The position numbers and the translations under genes were made by a program. DNA of 64,000 bases from Dokdonella sp. (GTDB lineage Bacteria; Pseudomonadota; Gammaproteobacteria; Xanthomonadales; Rhodanobacteraceae), in assembly GCA_019634795.1 (NCBI GenBank), contig JAHCAR010000017.1, positions 42,349-106,348 of the forward strand, read 5' to 3'. Shown here piece by piece: positions 45,685 to 53,939 of the stretch (positions are counted from its first letter, which is position 1; the number at the start of each line of letters is the position of its first letter). The notes beneath the pieces were generated by a model. That model made no database searches. It was not told the origin of the DNA and saw only the letters and a program-made list of their open reading frames with translations.

Positions 45685-45756
45685 TTGTTGGCTTCCGCCG
45701 CGATGCTCTTGGGGCGTCATTGCGAAAAGCATCGAGCCTGAAGGCTCTTCCTACAA
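45685..45756. repeat. REPIN-type pair 4 of the 45-kb cluster (left arm decayed)
   Basis: The right arm AGCATCGAGCCTGAAGGCTC is intact; the left arm has a deletion (TTGTTGGCTTCCGCCGCG). Pairs are separated by recurring GCGCGGGCTTCG...CGTTGCCGCTTCGTTGT spacer sequence. Confidence 0.62.
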
Positions 45757-45824
45757 GGAGCGAGGCCTAGCAAGAGCGCTTCAGGCACGACGCGGGATAG
45801 GCGGTGCGGATCCAAATCCCCGCC

Positions 45825-47363
45825 TCAATCGCTCTCGAACCCATCCCTGAAAATGAACTCGCTCTGGTAGAGGACCGCGCCGCCGCCGGTGTTCGCGTCG
45901 CCGCCATCGTCGTGCTGGTAAGCGCCGATCGCGAGGTCGTTCTGGCCGTCGCCATTGAAGTCGCCGATCGCCATCGAAGCGCCGAACTTGTCATCGGCCG
46001 CCGGCGGACCGATGCGCAGGCTCGTGCTGGCGGTCAGGCGTTCCACGATCGAGGTGGAAATGATGGCCGAACCATTACCGCTGTGAAGCACCCAGAGCGC
46101 GCCGGCCTCGAGCAGGCCGTTCACGGTCTCCCGGCCAGAACTGATCGCAAGACTCTGCGTATTGCTGCGCAAGCGGCCGAGCTGGACGCGGTTGCCGAAC
46201 TGAAGGAGCGGAATCGCGACCCCGCCCGGCAGGTCGGTCACCGAGATGAACTTGTTGGCGCCGGTGTTCAATCCGCCCGGGCCACCGAACATCAGGTGTA
46301 CGGCGCCGGTCTTCTCGATGCCGCCGACGTCGGTAAGCGGAGCGCCGATGACGAGCCCCTGGTAGGCCTGTCCGTTGACCTTGCCTATGCTGAGCGAGGC
46401 ACCGAAGTACGCGGCCAGCGGGCAACTGCCGAGCATGCCGGCCACGCCCGGCTGGAATGCCTGGGCCTCGAGCGTTGACAGGCCGAGGCTGGTCGAGCCC
46501 TTCAGGATCACGACGCCGCCCGCACGCTCGCCGGTATTCGGACAACTGCGCTTGACCACGCCGACAGCCAGATCATCGTCGCCGTCCGCATCGATGTCGC
46601 CGGCGGCCAGGGCATAGCCGTACTGGTCGGCATTGTCGGGCGTGAAGTCGAGCCCGTCATTGGATGAGGTAAACACACGGTCGCGCGTGCCGCTCAGGCC
46701 CGATGCCGAGCCATACACCACCTGGACCGCGCCTGCCGAGGCAACGCCAGGACTACCGGCTATATCCTTGCCCGGTATGCCGATGGCGAGGTCGTCGAAG
46801 CCGTCATCGTCGAAGTCGCCGCTGGCCAGCGCGTAGCCGAACTTGTCGCCGGCCTCGTCGACGCCGTTGTAGCCGAGCACGCCCTGGCGGATCAATGCCT
46901 GCACGGTCCAGTCGTCGGCCGCCGAGCGCCGATAGATATAGACCGTGCCGCCACCGCCCGGGTTGCTGGCACTGTTGCTGTCGCCAATCGCGATTTCGTC
47001 GACGCCATCGCCGTTGAAGTCGCCGGTGGCCAGAACGCTGCTGTAGTTCGGCGTGGCCACGGTCTTGCCGCTGAACCGCGACAACGGATAGGGCCCGCCG
47101 ATCGAATACGACTTGCCCAGCAGCACGCGGAACCGTGCCGGCGAGCTCAATTCCGAAATGACCAGGTCATCGATGCCATCGCCATCGAAGTCCCCGTTCG
47201 CCATGCGAAAGCCGTAGTAGCTCTCCGCCGGGTCGGCATACGGATTGGCCAGATAGATATTCCCCTCGGTGCCGAGCTTGGTGTCGGCCACCGACGAAGT
47301 CGCGCCGGCAAGCGCGAGCAGGGTCGTTATGCCGGTTGTGACAATTCGGATGCACCAGGCCAT
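45825..47363 (-). CDS. secreted FG-GAP repeat (integrin alpha-like propeller) protein
   Basis: A 512-residue exported protein; AAAGGAGATC is a good ribosome site, and MAWCIRIVTTGITTLLALAG begins a signal peptide. At least five FG-GAP calcium-binding loops are seen: DFDGDGIDDL, DFNGDGVDEI, DFDDDGFDDL, DIDADGDDDL and DFNGDGQNDL, forming one seven-bladed propeller. The extreme C-terminus is FIFRDGFESD; similar 'DGFE' tails recur on secreted proteins of this order as far as I recall, and may be a sorting or processing tag. Ligand unknown; adhesion or binding is likely. Confidence 0.85.
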   Translation of the reverse strand: MAWCIRIVTTGITTLLALAGATSSVADTKLGTEGNIYLANPYADPAESYYGFRMANGDFDGDGIDDLVISELSSPARFRVLLGKSYSIGGPYPLSRFSGKTVATPNYSSVLATGDFNGDGVDEIAIGDSNSASNPGGGGTVYIYRRSAADDWTVQALIRQGVLGYNGVDEAGDKFGYALASGDFDDDGFDDLAIGIPGKDIAGSPGVASAGAVQVVYGSASGLSGTRDRVFTSSNDGLDFTPDNADQYGYALAAGDIDADGDDDLAVGVVKRSCPNTGERAGGVVILKGSTSLGLSTLEAQAFQPGVAGMLGSCPLAAYFGASLSIGKVNGQAYQGLVIGAPLTDVGGIEKTGAVHLMFGGPGGLNTGANKFISVTDLPGGVAIPLLQFGNRVQLGRLRSNTQSLAISSGRETVNGLLEAGALWVLHSGNGSAIISTSIVERLTASTSLRIGPPAADDKFGASMAIGDFNGDGQNDLAIGAYQHDDGGDANTGGGAVLYQSEFIFRDGFESD

Positions 47364-47461
47364 GGATCGATCTCCTTTGTGAACGTCTGTGCCTGTCCAC
47401 GGAGTTCGGTCGGCCCACGGGCCACGCCTGCTGCGGCAAGGGTGCAGCCCTGCGCCTTTGC

Positions 47462-47498
47462 GAATCCCCAATCCCGAATCCCGAATCCCGAATCCCGG
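47462..47498. repeat. short tandem repeat of GAATCCC
   Basis: Four to five near-perfect 7-base units (GAATCCC). This run is typical of Xanthomonadales intergenic DNA. It lies between the divergent FG-GAP and oxidoreductase genes. Confidence 0.7.
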
Positions 47499-47634
47499 CA
47501 TTTGTGCGCCGTGTCTTTCATTCCCAGGGTCTTGGTGTCTAGACTCCGAGCCGACCGTGTCATGGGGCGGTCACATTGCGTGAGGCGTCCCGAATCGCCG
47601 GCAAACCCCGGCATGTCGACCGCGAGGGAACCAG

Positions 47635-49464
47635 GTGCAACCCACCGACATCAGTAACCCGAACTACTTCCATAAAGTCGTCGATTGCCAATGGGCCTGT
47701 CCGGCCCACACTCCAGTCCCCGAATACATTCGCTTGATCGCGGCAGGGCGCTACGCCGATGCCTACATGGTCAACTGGGAGTCCAACGTCTTCCCCGGCA
47801 TCCTCGGGCGCACCTGCGACCGGCCCTGCGAACCGGCCTGCCGGCGCGGCCGGGTCGAGGAGAACAATGGCGAGAAACCCGAGCCGGTGGCGATCTGCCG
47901 GCTCAAGCGTGTCGCCGCCGACAACAAGGGCGAGGTCAAGGCGCGCATGCCGAAGCGCGCGACGAAAAAGAACGGCAAGCGCATCGCCTGCATCGGCGCC
48001 GGCCCGGCCTCGCTGACGGTCGCCCGCGACCTCGCCCCGCTTGGCTACGAGATCACCGTCTTCGAAGCCGACCAGAAGGGCGGCGGCTTCATGCGCACCC
48101 AGGTGCCGCGCTTCCGCCTGCCCGAATCGGTCATCGACGAGGAGGTCGGCTACATCCTCGATCTCGGTGTCGAACTGAAGGGCGGCCACCGCATCGAGTC
48201 GATGCGGGCCATGCTCGAGAAAGGCTACGACGCCGTCTTCGTCGGTTCCGGCGCACCGCGCGGCCGCGCCCTCGAGCTGCCCGGCTCGGAAGAAGCCTCG
48301 GCGCATATCCACATCGGCATCGACTGGCTGTCCTCGGCCTACTTCGGCCACGTCAAGTCGATCGGCAAGCGCGTGATCGTGCTCGGCGGCGGCAACACGG
48401 CCATGGACTGCTGCCGCTCGGCGCGGCGACTCGGTGGCGAGGACGTCAAGGTCATCGTGCGTTCGGGCTTCGAGGAAATGAAGGCCTCGCCCTGGGAAAA
48501 GGAGGACGCCGCCCACGAAGGCATCCCGATCCTCAACTACCTCGTGCCCAAGGCCTTCATCCACGACAACGGAAAGCTGACCGGCATGGCGTTCGAGAAG
48601 GTCCGTGCCGAGAAGGACGAACGCGGCCGCCGCAAGCTCGTCCCGACCGGCGAACCCGACCAGCATTTCGACTGCGACGAGGTGCTCGTCGCGGTCGGCC
48701 AGGAAAACGCCTTCCCGTGGATCGAGCGCGACCTCGGCATCGAATTCAACGAGTGGGACATGCCGGTGGTCGATCCGGTTACCCACCAGTCGAGCCTGCC
48801 GCACGTGCTGTTCGGCGGCGATGCCGCATTCGGTCCGAAGAACATCATCTGGGCCGTCGCCCACGGCCACGAAGCGGCCATCTCGATCGACCGCATGCTT
48901 TCCGGCCAGCCGACCAGCGAACGCCCGCCGCCCGAGGTCAAGGTGCTCTCGCAGAAGATGGGCATCCACGAGTGGAGCTACGACAACGACATCTCCGGTG
49001 ACGAACGCTACAAGGTGCCGCTGGTGCCCTTCGCCGAAGCGCTCAAGAGCATCAGCACCGAAGTTGAACTCGGATTCGACGCTGCCACCGCCTGGAAGGA
49101 AGCCCAGCGCTGCCTCAACTGCGACGTGCAGACCGTCTTCACCGATTCCGCCTGCATCGAATGCGATGCCTGCGTCGACATCTGCCCGATGGACTGCATC
49201 AGCTTCACCACCAACGCCGACGAACCCGAGCTGCGCCAGAAACTCACCGCACCGGCCCTGAACCTGACCCAGTCGCTGTATGTCTCCGGCCCGCTCAAGA
49301 CCCAACGCGTCATGGTCAAGGACGAAGACGTCTGCCTGCACTGCGGCCTCTGCGCCGAACGCTGCCCCACCGGCGCCTGGGACATGCGCAAGGTCCTCAT
49401 CGAAATGACCCACGCCAACACGCCCCCATGCCCCGGCAAGCTCCGCAAGCAGGAGGCCGCGTGA
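47635..49464 (+). CDS. GltD-like NAD(P)H/FAD oxidoreductase with two 4Fe-4S clusters, partner of 2-oxoacid oxidoreductase
   Basis: A 609-residue flavoprotein likely to pass electrons between NAD(P)H and the oxoacid oxidoreductase encoded next. The N-terminal Cys segment (CQWACPAHTPVP, then RTCDRPCEPACRRG) resembles glutamate synthase small chain. FAD and NAD(P)H folds follow: CIGAGPASLTVARDLA and VLGGGNTAMDCCRSARRLGG. The C-terminus adds two 4Fe-4S motifs, CIECDACVDICPMDC (about 507-521) and CLHCGLCAERCPTGAW (about 566-581). The GTG start is supported by GAGGG 8 bases upstream. A 151-base spacer of inverted repeats separates it from korA-like. Confidence 0.88.
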   Translation: MQPTDISNPNYFHKVVDCQWACPAHTPVPEYIRLIAAGRYADAYMVNWESNVFPGILGRTCDRPCEPACRRGRVEENNGEKPEPVAICRLKRVAADNKGEVKARMPKRATKKNGKRIACIGAGPASLTVARDLAPLGYEITVFEADQKGGGFMRTQVPRFRLPESVIDEEVGYILDLGVELKGGHRIESMRAMLEKGYDAVFVGSGAPRGRALELPGSEEASAHIHIGIDWLSSAYFGHVKSIGKRVIVLGGGNTAMDCCRSARRLGGEDVKVIVRSGFEEMKASPWEKEDAAHEGIPILNYLVPKAFIHDNGKLTGMAFEKVRAEKDERGRRKLVPTGEPDQHFDCDEVLVAVGQENAFPWIERDLGIEFNEWDMPVVDPVTHQSSLPHVLFGGDAAFGPKNIIWAVAHGHEAAISIDRMLSGQPTSERPPPEVKVLSQKMGIHEWSYDNDISGDERYKVPLVPFAEALKSISTEVELGFDAATAWKEAQRCLNCDVQTVFTDSACIECDACVDICPMDCISFTTNADEPELRQKLTAPALNLTQSLYVSGPLKTQRVMVKDEDVCLHCGLCAERCPTGAWDMRKVLIEMTHANTPPCPGKLRKQEAA

Positions 49465-49487
49465 TGACCGTCCAGCCAGCCACCAAT

Positions 49488-49615
49488 AGCCCCTCTCCCC
49501 GCGGGAGAGGGGTTGGGGTGAGGGTACGACCCGCGCAGCAATCCCGTGCCTCGCGACAAGACCGAACCCTCACCCGACCCTTCGGGCCACCCTCTCCCGG
49601 CGGAAGAGGGGAGAT
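49488..49615. repeat. inverted pair of CCTCTCCC-type repeats in the oxidoreductase operon
   Basis: The left copy CCCCTCTCCCCGCGGGAGAG...GGTGAGGGT and the right copy (ACCCTCACCCG...CCCTCTCCC) are inverted relatives flanking about 37 bases. The right copy ends AAGAGGGGAGATATG, so its purine tail serves as the ribosome site of the next gene. Confidence 0.7.
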
Positions 49616-51460
49616 ATGAGCATGACCCCCATCACCGCCACCAACGACTTCGTCATCAAGTTCGCCAACGTCAACGGCTCGGGCTCCGCCTCGGCCAACG
49701 AGATGTTCGCGAAATCGATCCTGCGCATGGGCGTCCCCGTAAGCCCGCGCAACATCTTCCCGTCCAACATCCAGGGTCTGCCCACCTGGTACGAAGTGCG
49801 CGTCAACGAACAAGGCTGGCTCGGCCGCCGTGGCGGCGTCGACCTCATGGTCGCGATGAACCCGCAAACCTGGGACGCCGACCTCAAGGAAATCGAAACC
49901 GGCGGTTATCTCTTCTACGACAACAGCAAACCGCTGCCGAAATCCCGCTTCCGCGACGACGTCACCACGATAGGCATGCCGCTGACCCACATCAGCAACG
50001 CCACCTACGAGGATCCGCGCCAGCGCCAGCTGTTCAAGAACATCATCTACGTCGGCGCCGTCGCGCAACTGCTCGGCATGGACCCCGACGTCATCGAAAC
50101 CCTGATCAAGCAGCAGTACAAGGCCAAGGCCAAGCTGCTCGACGCCAACATCCACGCCCTGCATCTCGGCATCGATCACGCCAAGGAGCACCTCGACCCG
50201 ATCGGCCTGCGCGTGCAGAAGGCCGACAGCGTCGGCGACCGCATCTTCATCGACGGCAACAGCGCCGCCGCACTCGGCTGCGTCTACGGCGGCGCCACGG
50301 TCTGCGCCTGGTATCCGATCACGCCATCTTCGTCACTGGCCGAGGCGTTCCAGTCCTACTGCCAGAAGTACCGCGTCGATCCCGAAACCGGCAAGAACCG
50401 CTACGCGATCATCCAGGCCGAAGACGAGATCGCCTCGATCGGCATCGTCACCGGCGCCGGCTGGAACGGCGCGCGCGCCTTCACCACCACCTCCGGCCCC
50501 GGCGTCTCGCTGATGAACGAGTTCATCGGCCTCGCCTATTTCGCCGAGATCCCGGTCACCATCATCGATGTGCAACGCGGCGGCCCCTCGACCGGCATGC
50601 CGACCCGCACCCAGCAATCGGACATCCTCGCCTGCGGCTACGCCTCGCACGGCGACACCAAACACGTCCTGCTGCTGCCCGAAGATCCGCACGAGTGCTT
50701 CGAGTTCTCGGCCCAGGCCCTCGACCTCGCCGACCGCCTGCAGACGCCGATCTTCGTCATGACCGACCTCGACATCGGCATGAACCAGCGCCTGTGCGCG
50801 CCGTTCACCTGGGACGGCAGCCGCGACTACGACCGCGGCAAAGTCATGACCGCCGAGGAACTTGAAGCGGGCAGGGACTTCGGCCGCTACAAGGATGTCG
50901 ATGGCGACGGCATTCCGTACCGTACCTATCCCGGCACGCACCCGACCAAGGGCAGCTACTTCACCCGCGGCACCTCGCGTGATCCGTATGCGCGCTACTC
51001 CGAACGCGGCCCCGACTACACCTACAACATGGAGCGCCTGCTGCAGAAGTTCGACACGGCCAAGGCCATGGTGCCGCAGCCGATCCTGCGCACGGCGAAA
51101 AAGAAGGCGAGTTTCGGTGCCATCTACTACGGCTCGACCAGCCCGTCGATGGACGAGGCCATCAGCGTGCTCGAAGCCCAGGACCTGCACCTCGACACGC
51201 TGCGCATCCGCGCCTTCCCGTTCCCCGAATCGGTCCGCCAATTCGTGCTCTCGCACGAGCGCGTGTTCCTGATCGAACAGAACCGCGATGCCCAACTGCG
51301 CAGCCTGCTGATCAACGAGTTCGACCTCGACCCCGCCCGCGTCGTCAAGATCCTCCACTACGACGGCACCCCGATAACCGCCCGCTTCATCGCCCGCGCC
51401 ATCGCCGAACACATGCGCGGCGCCAGCGTCACCGCCCACGCCTCCGAGAGAGTCGCATGA
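49616..51460 (+). CDS. 2-oxoacid:acceptor oxidoreductase, fused gamma-alpha subunit
   Basis: A 614-residue subunit with gamma and alpha parts fused, as in 2-oxoglutarate/2-oxoacid:ferredoxin oxidoreductases. The first 190 residues are the gamma domain (GNGSGSASANEMF-like opening GSGSASANEMFAKS, RRGGVDLMVAMNPQT). The alpha part has AWYPITPSSSLAEAF, QAEDEIASIGIVTGAGWNGA, TTTSGPGVSLMNEFIG and RGGPSTGMPTRTQQSD, all signatures of the family. The enzyme decarboxylates a 2-oxoacid with CoA and a low-potential acceptor. Substrate (2-oxoglutarate or branched-chain oxoacid) cannot be told; I leave the symbol open. Beta follows after 252 bases. Confidence 0.9.
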   Translation: MSMTPITATNDFVIKFANVNGSGSASANEMFAKSILRMGVPVSPRNIFPSNIQGLPTWYEVRVNEQGWLGRRGGVDLMVAMNPQTWDADLKEIETGGYLFYDNSKPLPKSRFRDDVTTIGMPLTHISNATYEDPRQRQLFKNIIYVGAVAQLLGMDPDVIETLIKQQYKAKAKLLDANIHALHLGIDHAKEHLDPIGLRVQKADSVGDRIFIDGNSAAALGCVYGGATVCAWYPITPSSSLAEAFQSYCQKYRVDPETGKNRYAIIQAEDEIASIGIVTGAGWNGARAFTTTSGPGVSLMNEFIGLAYFAEIPVTIIDVQRGGPSTGMPTRTQQSDILACGYASHGDTKHVLLLPEDPHECFEFSAQALDLADRLQTPIFVMTDLDIGMNQRLCAPFTWDGSRDYDRGKVMTAEELEAGRDFGRYKDVDGDGIPYRTYPGTHPTKGSYFTRGTSRDPYARYSERGPDYTYNMERLLQKFDTAKAMVPQPILRTAKKKASFGAIYYGSTSPSMDEAISVLEAQDLHLDTLRIRAFPFPESVRQFVLSHERVFLIEQNRDAQLRSLLINEFDLDPARVVKILHYDGTPITARFIARAIAEHMRGASVTAHASERVA

Positions 51461-51510
51461 GCACCCAAGCACGGAAGTCTCAGTCCTGGCCCCTGCTCCA
51501 AAAGTGCCGT

Positions 51511-51535
51511 CGTCCCGGCGAAAGCCGGGACCCAG
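51511..51535. repeat. short palindromic repeat (CGTCCCGG type)
   Basis: CGTCCCGGCGAAAGCCGGGA followed by CCCAG; palindromic core TCCCGGC/GCCGGGA. Confidence 0.6.
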
Positions 51536-51615
51536 TGACTTCGTCCTCTCGTCAATCCTGCGGTTTTCAACAGCCGAACAGCTGGTCAAGCGGGAACCCA
51601 GCGACCCCCTTCTCC

Positions 51616-51643
51616 CGTCATTCCGGCGGAAGCCGGAATCCAG
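51616..51643. repeat. short palindromic repeat (CGTCATTCCGG type)
   Basis: CGTCATTCCGGCGGAAGCCG then GAATCCAG; with the copy at 51511 it fills the 252-base spacer inside the oxidoreductase operon, which holds no gene I can support. Confidence 0.6.
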
Positions 51644-51712
51644 TTTTCCTAGGCGAATAGCAATGTCACCGAAAGCACAGATGCTGAGTGATCTGCATAC
51701 CGAGCCAACCAA

Positions 51713-52768
51713 ATGACCTACATCACCAAACCCAAGCTCCACCATCCAACCCTTCCAAAAAACGCGCTCTGCCACACCCGACGCGACTACGAAGGCAAAA
51801 TCTCGACCCTCTGCGCCGGCTGCGGCCACGATTCGATTTCGGCGGCCATCATCCAGGCCTGCTGGGAACTCAACGTCGAACCGCACCGCGTCGCCAAACT
51901 CTCCGGCATCGGCTGCAGCTCCAAAACGCCCGACTACTTCCTCGGCCAGTCGCACGGCTTCAACACCGTCCACGGACGCATGCCCTCGGTACTGACCGGC
52001 GCCAACCTGGCGAATCGCGAGCTGCTCTACCTCGGCGTATCCGGCGACGGCGACTCAGCCTCGATCGGCATGGGCCAGTTCGTCCACGCCATGCGCCGCG
52101 GCGTCAACATGGTCTACATCGTCGAGAACAACGGCGTCTACGGCCTGACCAAGGGCCAGTTCTCCGCCACCGCCGATGAAGGCTCGATGTCGAAGAAGGG
52201 TGTCAAGAACACCGACTCACCGATCGACCTGATCGGCCTCGCCCTGCAGCTCGGCGCGACCTATGTCGCAAGAAGCTTCTCCGGCGACAAGAAACAACTC
52301 GTCCCGCTGATCAAGGGCGCCATCCTCCACCAGGGCGCTGCCTTCCTCGACGTCATCAGCCCCTGCGTCGCCTTCAACAACCACGCCGGCAGCACCAAGA
52401 GCTACGAGTACGTCCGCGAACACAACGACGCCGTCAACCGCCTCGACGTCATTCCGACCCGCGAAGAAATCTCAGTCGACTACGAACCCGGCGAAACCAT
52501 CGAAGTCGCCCAGCACGACGGCTCAACCCTCCGTCTCCACAAACTCCACGCCCACTACAACCCCTGCGACCACATCGCAGCAACGAACTACGTGCAGCAG
52601 CATCATGCAAAAGGGGAGGTGGTGACGGGACTGCTGTATGTCGATCCGGAGCCTTCAGACCTGCACGAACATCTGGGGACTGTGGAGACACCGTTGAATC
52701 GGCTGGGAGTGGGGGAGTTGAGCCCGGGGCTCGAAATATTGGATAGGATTAATGGGGGGTTGAGGTAA
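51713..52768 (+). CDS. 2-oxoacid:acceptor oxidoreductase, beta (thiamine diphosphate) subunit
   Basis: The 351-residue partner of the gamma-alpha protein. STLCAGCGHDSIS gives the cluster/ThDP-edge Cys pair, LSGIGCSSKTPDYF is typical, and the thiamine diphosphate site is SGDGDSASIGMGQFVHAMRR followed by VENNGVYGLTKGQFSAT (Mg ligand Asn and the GLTKGQ loop). YLGVSGDGD begins the fold. It lies 252 bases after the alpha gene, a long gap for a partner subunit, filled with two palindromic repeats. With the NAD(P)H-linked flavoprotein gene the three form one functional unit. Confidence 0.92.
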   Translation: MTYITKPKLHHPTLPKNALCHTRRDYEGKISTLCAGCGHDSISAAIIQACWELNVEPHRVAKLSGIGCSSKTPDYFLGQSHGFNTVHGRMPSVLTGANLANRELLYLGVSGDGDSASIGMGQFVHAMRRGVNMVYIVENNGVYGLTKGQFSATADEGSMSKKGVKNTDSPIDLIGLALQLGATYVARSFSGDKKQLVPLIKGAILHQGAAFLDVISPCVAFNNHAGSTKSYEYVREHNDAVNRLDVIPTREEISVDYEPGETIEVAQHDGSTLRLHKLHAHYNPCDHIAATNYVQQHHAKGEVVTGLLYVDPEPSDLHEHLGTVETPLNRLGVGELSPGLEILDRINGGLR

Positions 52769-52847
52769 GGGGTCGAAATTCTCTGCGAGTAGTTGACTCT
52801 GCCAAAGTCTTGTGTGGTTCCGGCAAGAAATCTGCTAGGAGTTCAGC

Positions 52848-53852
52848 ATGCCTGTATGCCGAATTTGCCATCAGGACAGGAGTCGAGGAAACATCAGGTT
52901 CACAACGCCACGCATTAGAATATGCAGATGGTGTGTCAGCTTACTGAACCGTGCCGAATATTCGCCAGCAGACGCGAAGGAGCGGTTGAAGGCAAACTAT
53001 CGGGATCGGGCGGCCATCGGTTTGATTGAGGATACAAACTCGGCCAGCCGCCACGTGGCAGGCCGTGCGCGAGCAAGACTGCTGAACTTCGACGCCTACA
53101 TTGCCGAGCAGTTCCCAAGGTGGCTTGAAAGGCAGATCGAAGGAAACTCAATACAGTCAAACGGCGACGGTAGGCCGCCAAGCCCAGAGATTAAGCTGAT
53201 CCGAGCCCACCTTAAAGGCTTGGTGCGGTTGCATCTGTCGTATACGAAGAGGCCACCAGACTGGGCAATGAAGTCCCTCCGCCTGAAGAATCGAGATGGC
53301 CTTGCCTGTAGTCGATGCAAGAATCCTCTCCCTCCAGACGAATTGCATGCGCATCACATCGTCTTTCGCAGTCGCAGTGGCGCGAACAACGCGACCAACT
53401 TGGTCGTGCTGTGCATTCCGTGCCACCAGCTGCAGCATGATCACCCCATTAGCCAATGGGGTGGCGAACCAGAAGGTGTGGATGAAAGTGAGGACGGTCT
53501 GTTTCTTGAAATTTACGACATAGCCCCAAATCCCGCTCTACCTGTTGAAATTGAGCTGCCGCAAGTCTTGGCGCTGCCGGTCGCTCCGGTATCGACTCCG
53601 CCCGCAACGTCTCCACCTCGGATCAGGCCACTACAGTTGGCAAGGAACCCCTTGTCACATCGTCGAGAAGTCCGGCTACCTCCTGTAGCGACTCAGCTAG
53701 CTCCGCAACTCATGTCGCTCCGCCAAGATAAGGATTCAGAGGCGGAGTACAGCGCTTGGACGGTGCTTCTTGACCTTGTCAACGTGCTCTCCTTGGTATT
53801 TGGGATGTTGCTCATCATCGGTGCTGCAGTGCTACTGCTCGTTGCCAGATGA
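52848..53852 (+). CDS. HNH endonuclease-domain protein with a C-terminal membrane anchor
   Basis: A 334-residue protein in the A/T-richer island. Residues 1-30 carry a zinc-ribbon-like pair (CRICHQ ... ICRWC). The HNH domain (about 150-200) reads ACSRCKNPL, then DELHAHHIVFRSRSG, then NATNLVVLCIPCHQLQHDHP: two CxxC zinc knuckles framing the HH-N-H motif. A Pro-rich linker (about 240-290) leads to a single C-terminal span, VLSLVFGMLLIIGAAVLLLV. A membrane-tailed HNH nuclease is unusual; such proteins occur in defence or toxin loci, but nothing here proves it. A TAGGAG ribosome site precedes the ATG. Confidence 0.8.
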   Translation: MPVCRICHQDRSRGNIRFTTPRIRICRWCVSLLNRAEYSPADAKERLKANYRDRAAIGLIEDTNSASRHVAGRARARLLNFDAYIAEQFPRWLERQIEGNSIQSNGDGRPPSPEIKLIRAHLKGLVRLHLSYTKRPPDWAMKSLRLKNRDGLACSRCKNPLPPDELHAHHIVFRSRSGANNATNLVVLCIPCHQLQHDHPISQWGGEPEGVDESEDGLFLEIYDIAPNPALPVEIELPQVLALPVAPVSTPPATSPPRIRPLQLARNPLSHRREVRLPPVATQLAPQLMSLRQDKDSEAEYSAWTVLLDLVNVLSLVFGMLLIIGAAVLLLVAR

Positions 53853-53939
53853 CCAAAGAAGTTCCGAAAATCAGAGGCGCGGTGTACGTTTATTGTGTTC
53901 AGAAAGCAGACTTTGATCTGGGTTTTCGCCATACATTCC

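Noticed and set aside
52793-52821. TTGACT as a -35 box for the HNH gene
   Set aside because: No acceptable -10 hexamer lies at 16-18 bases distance.
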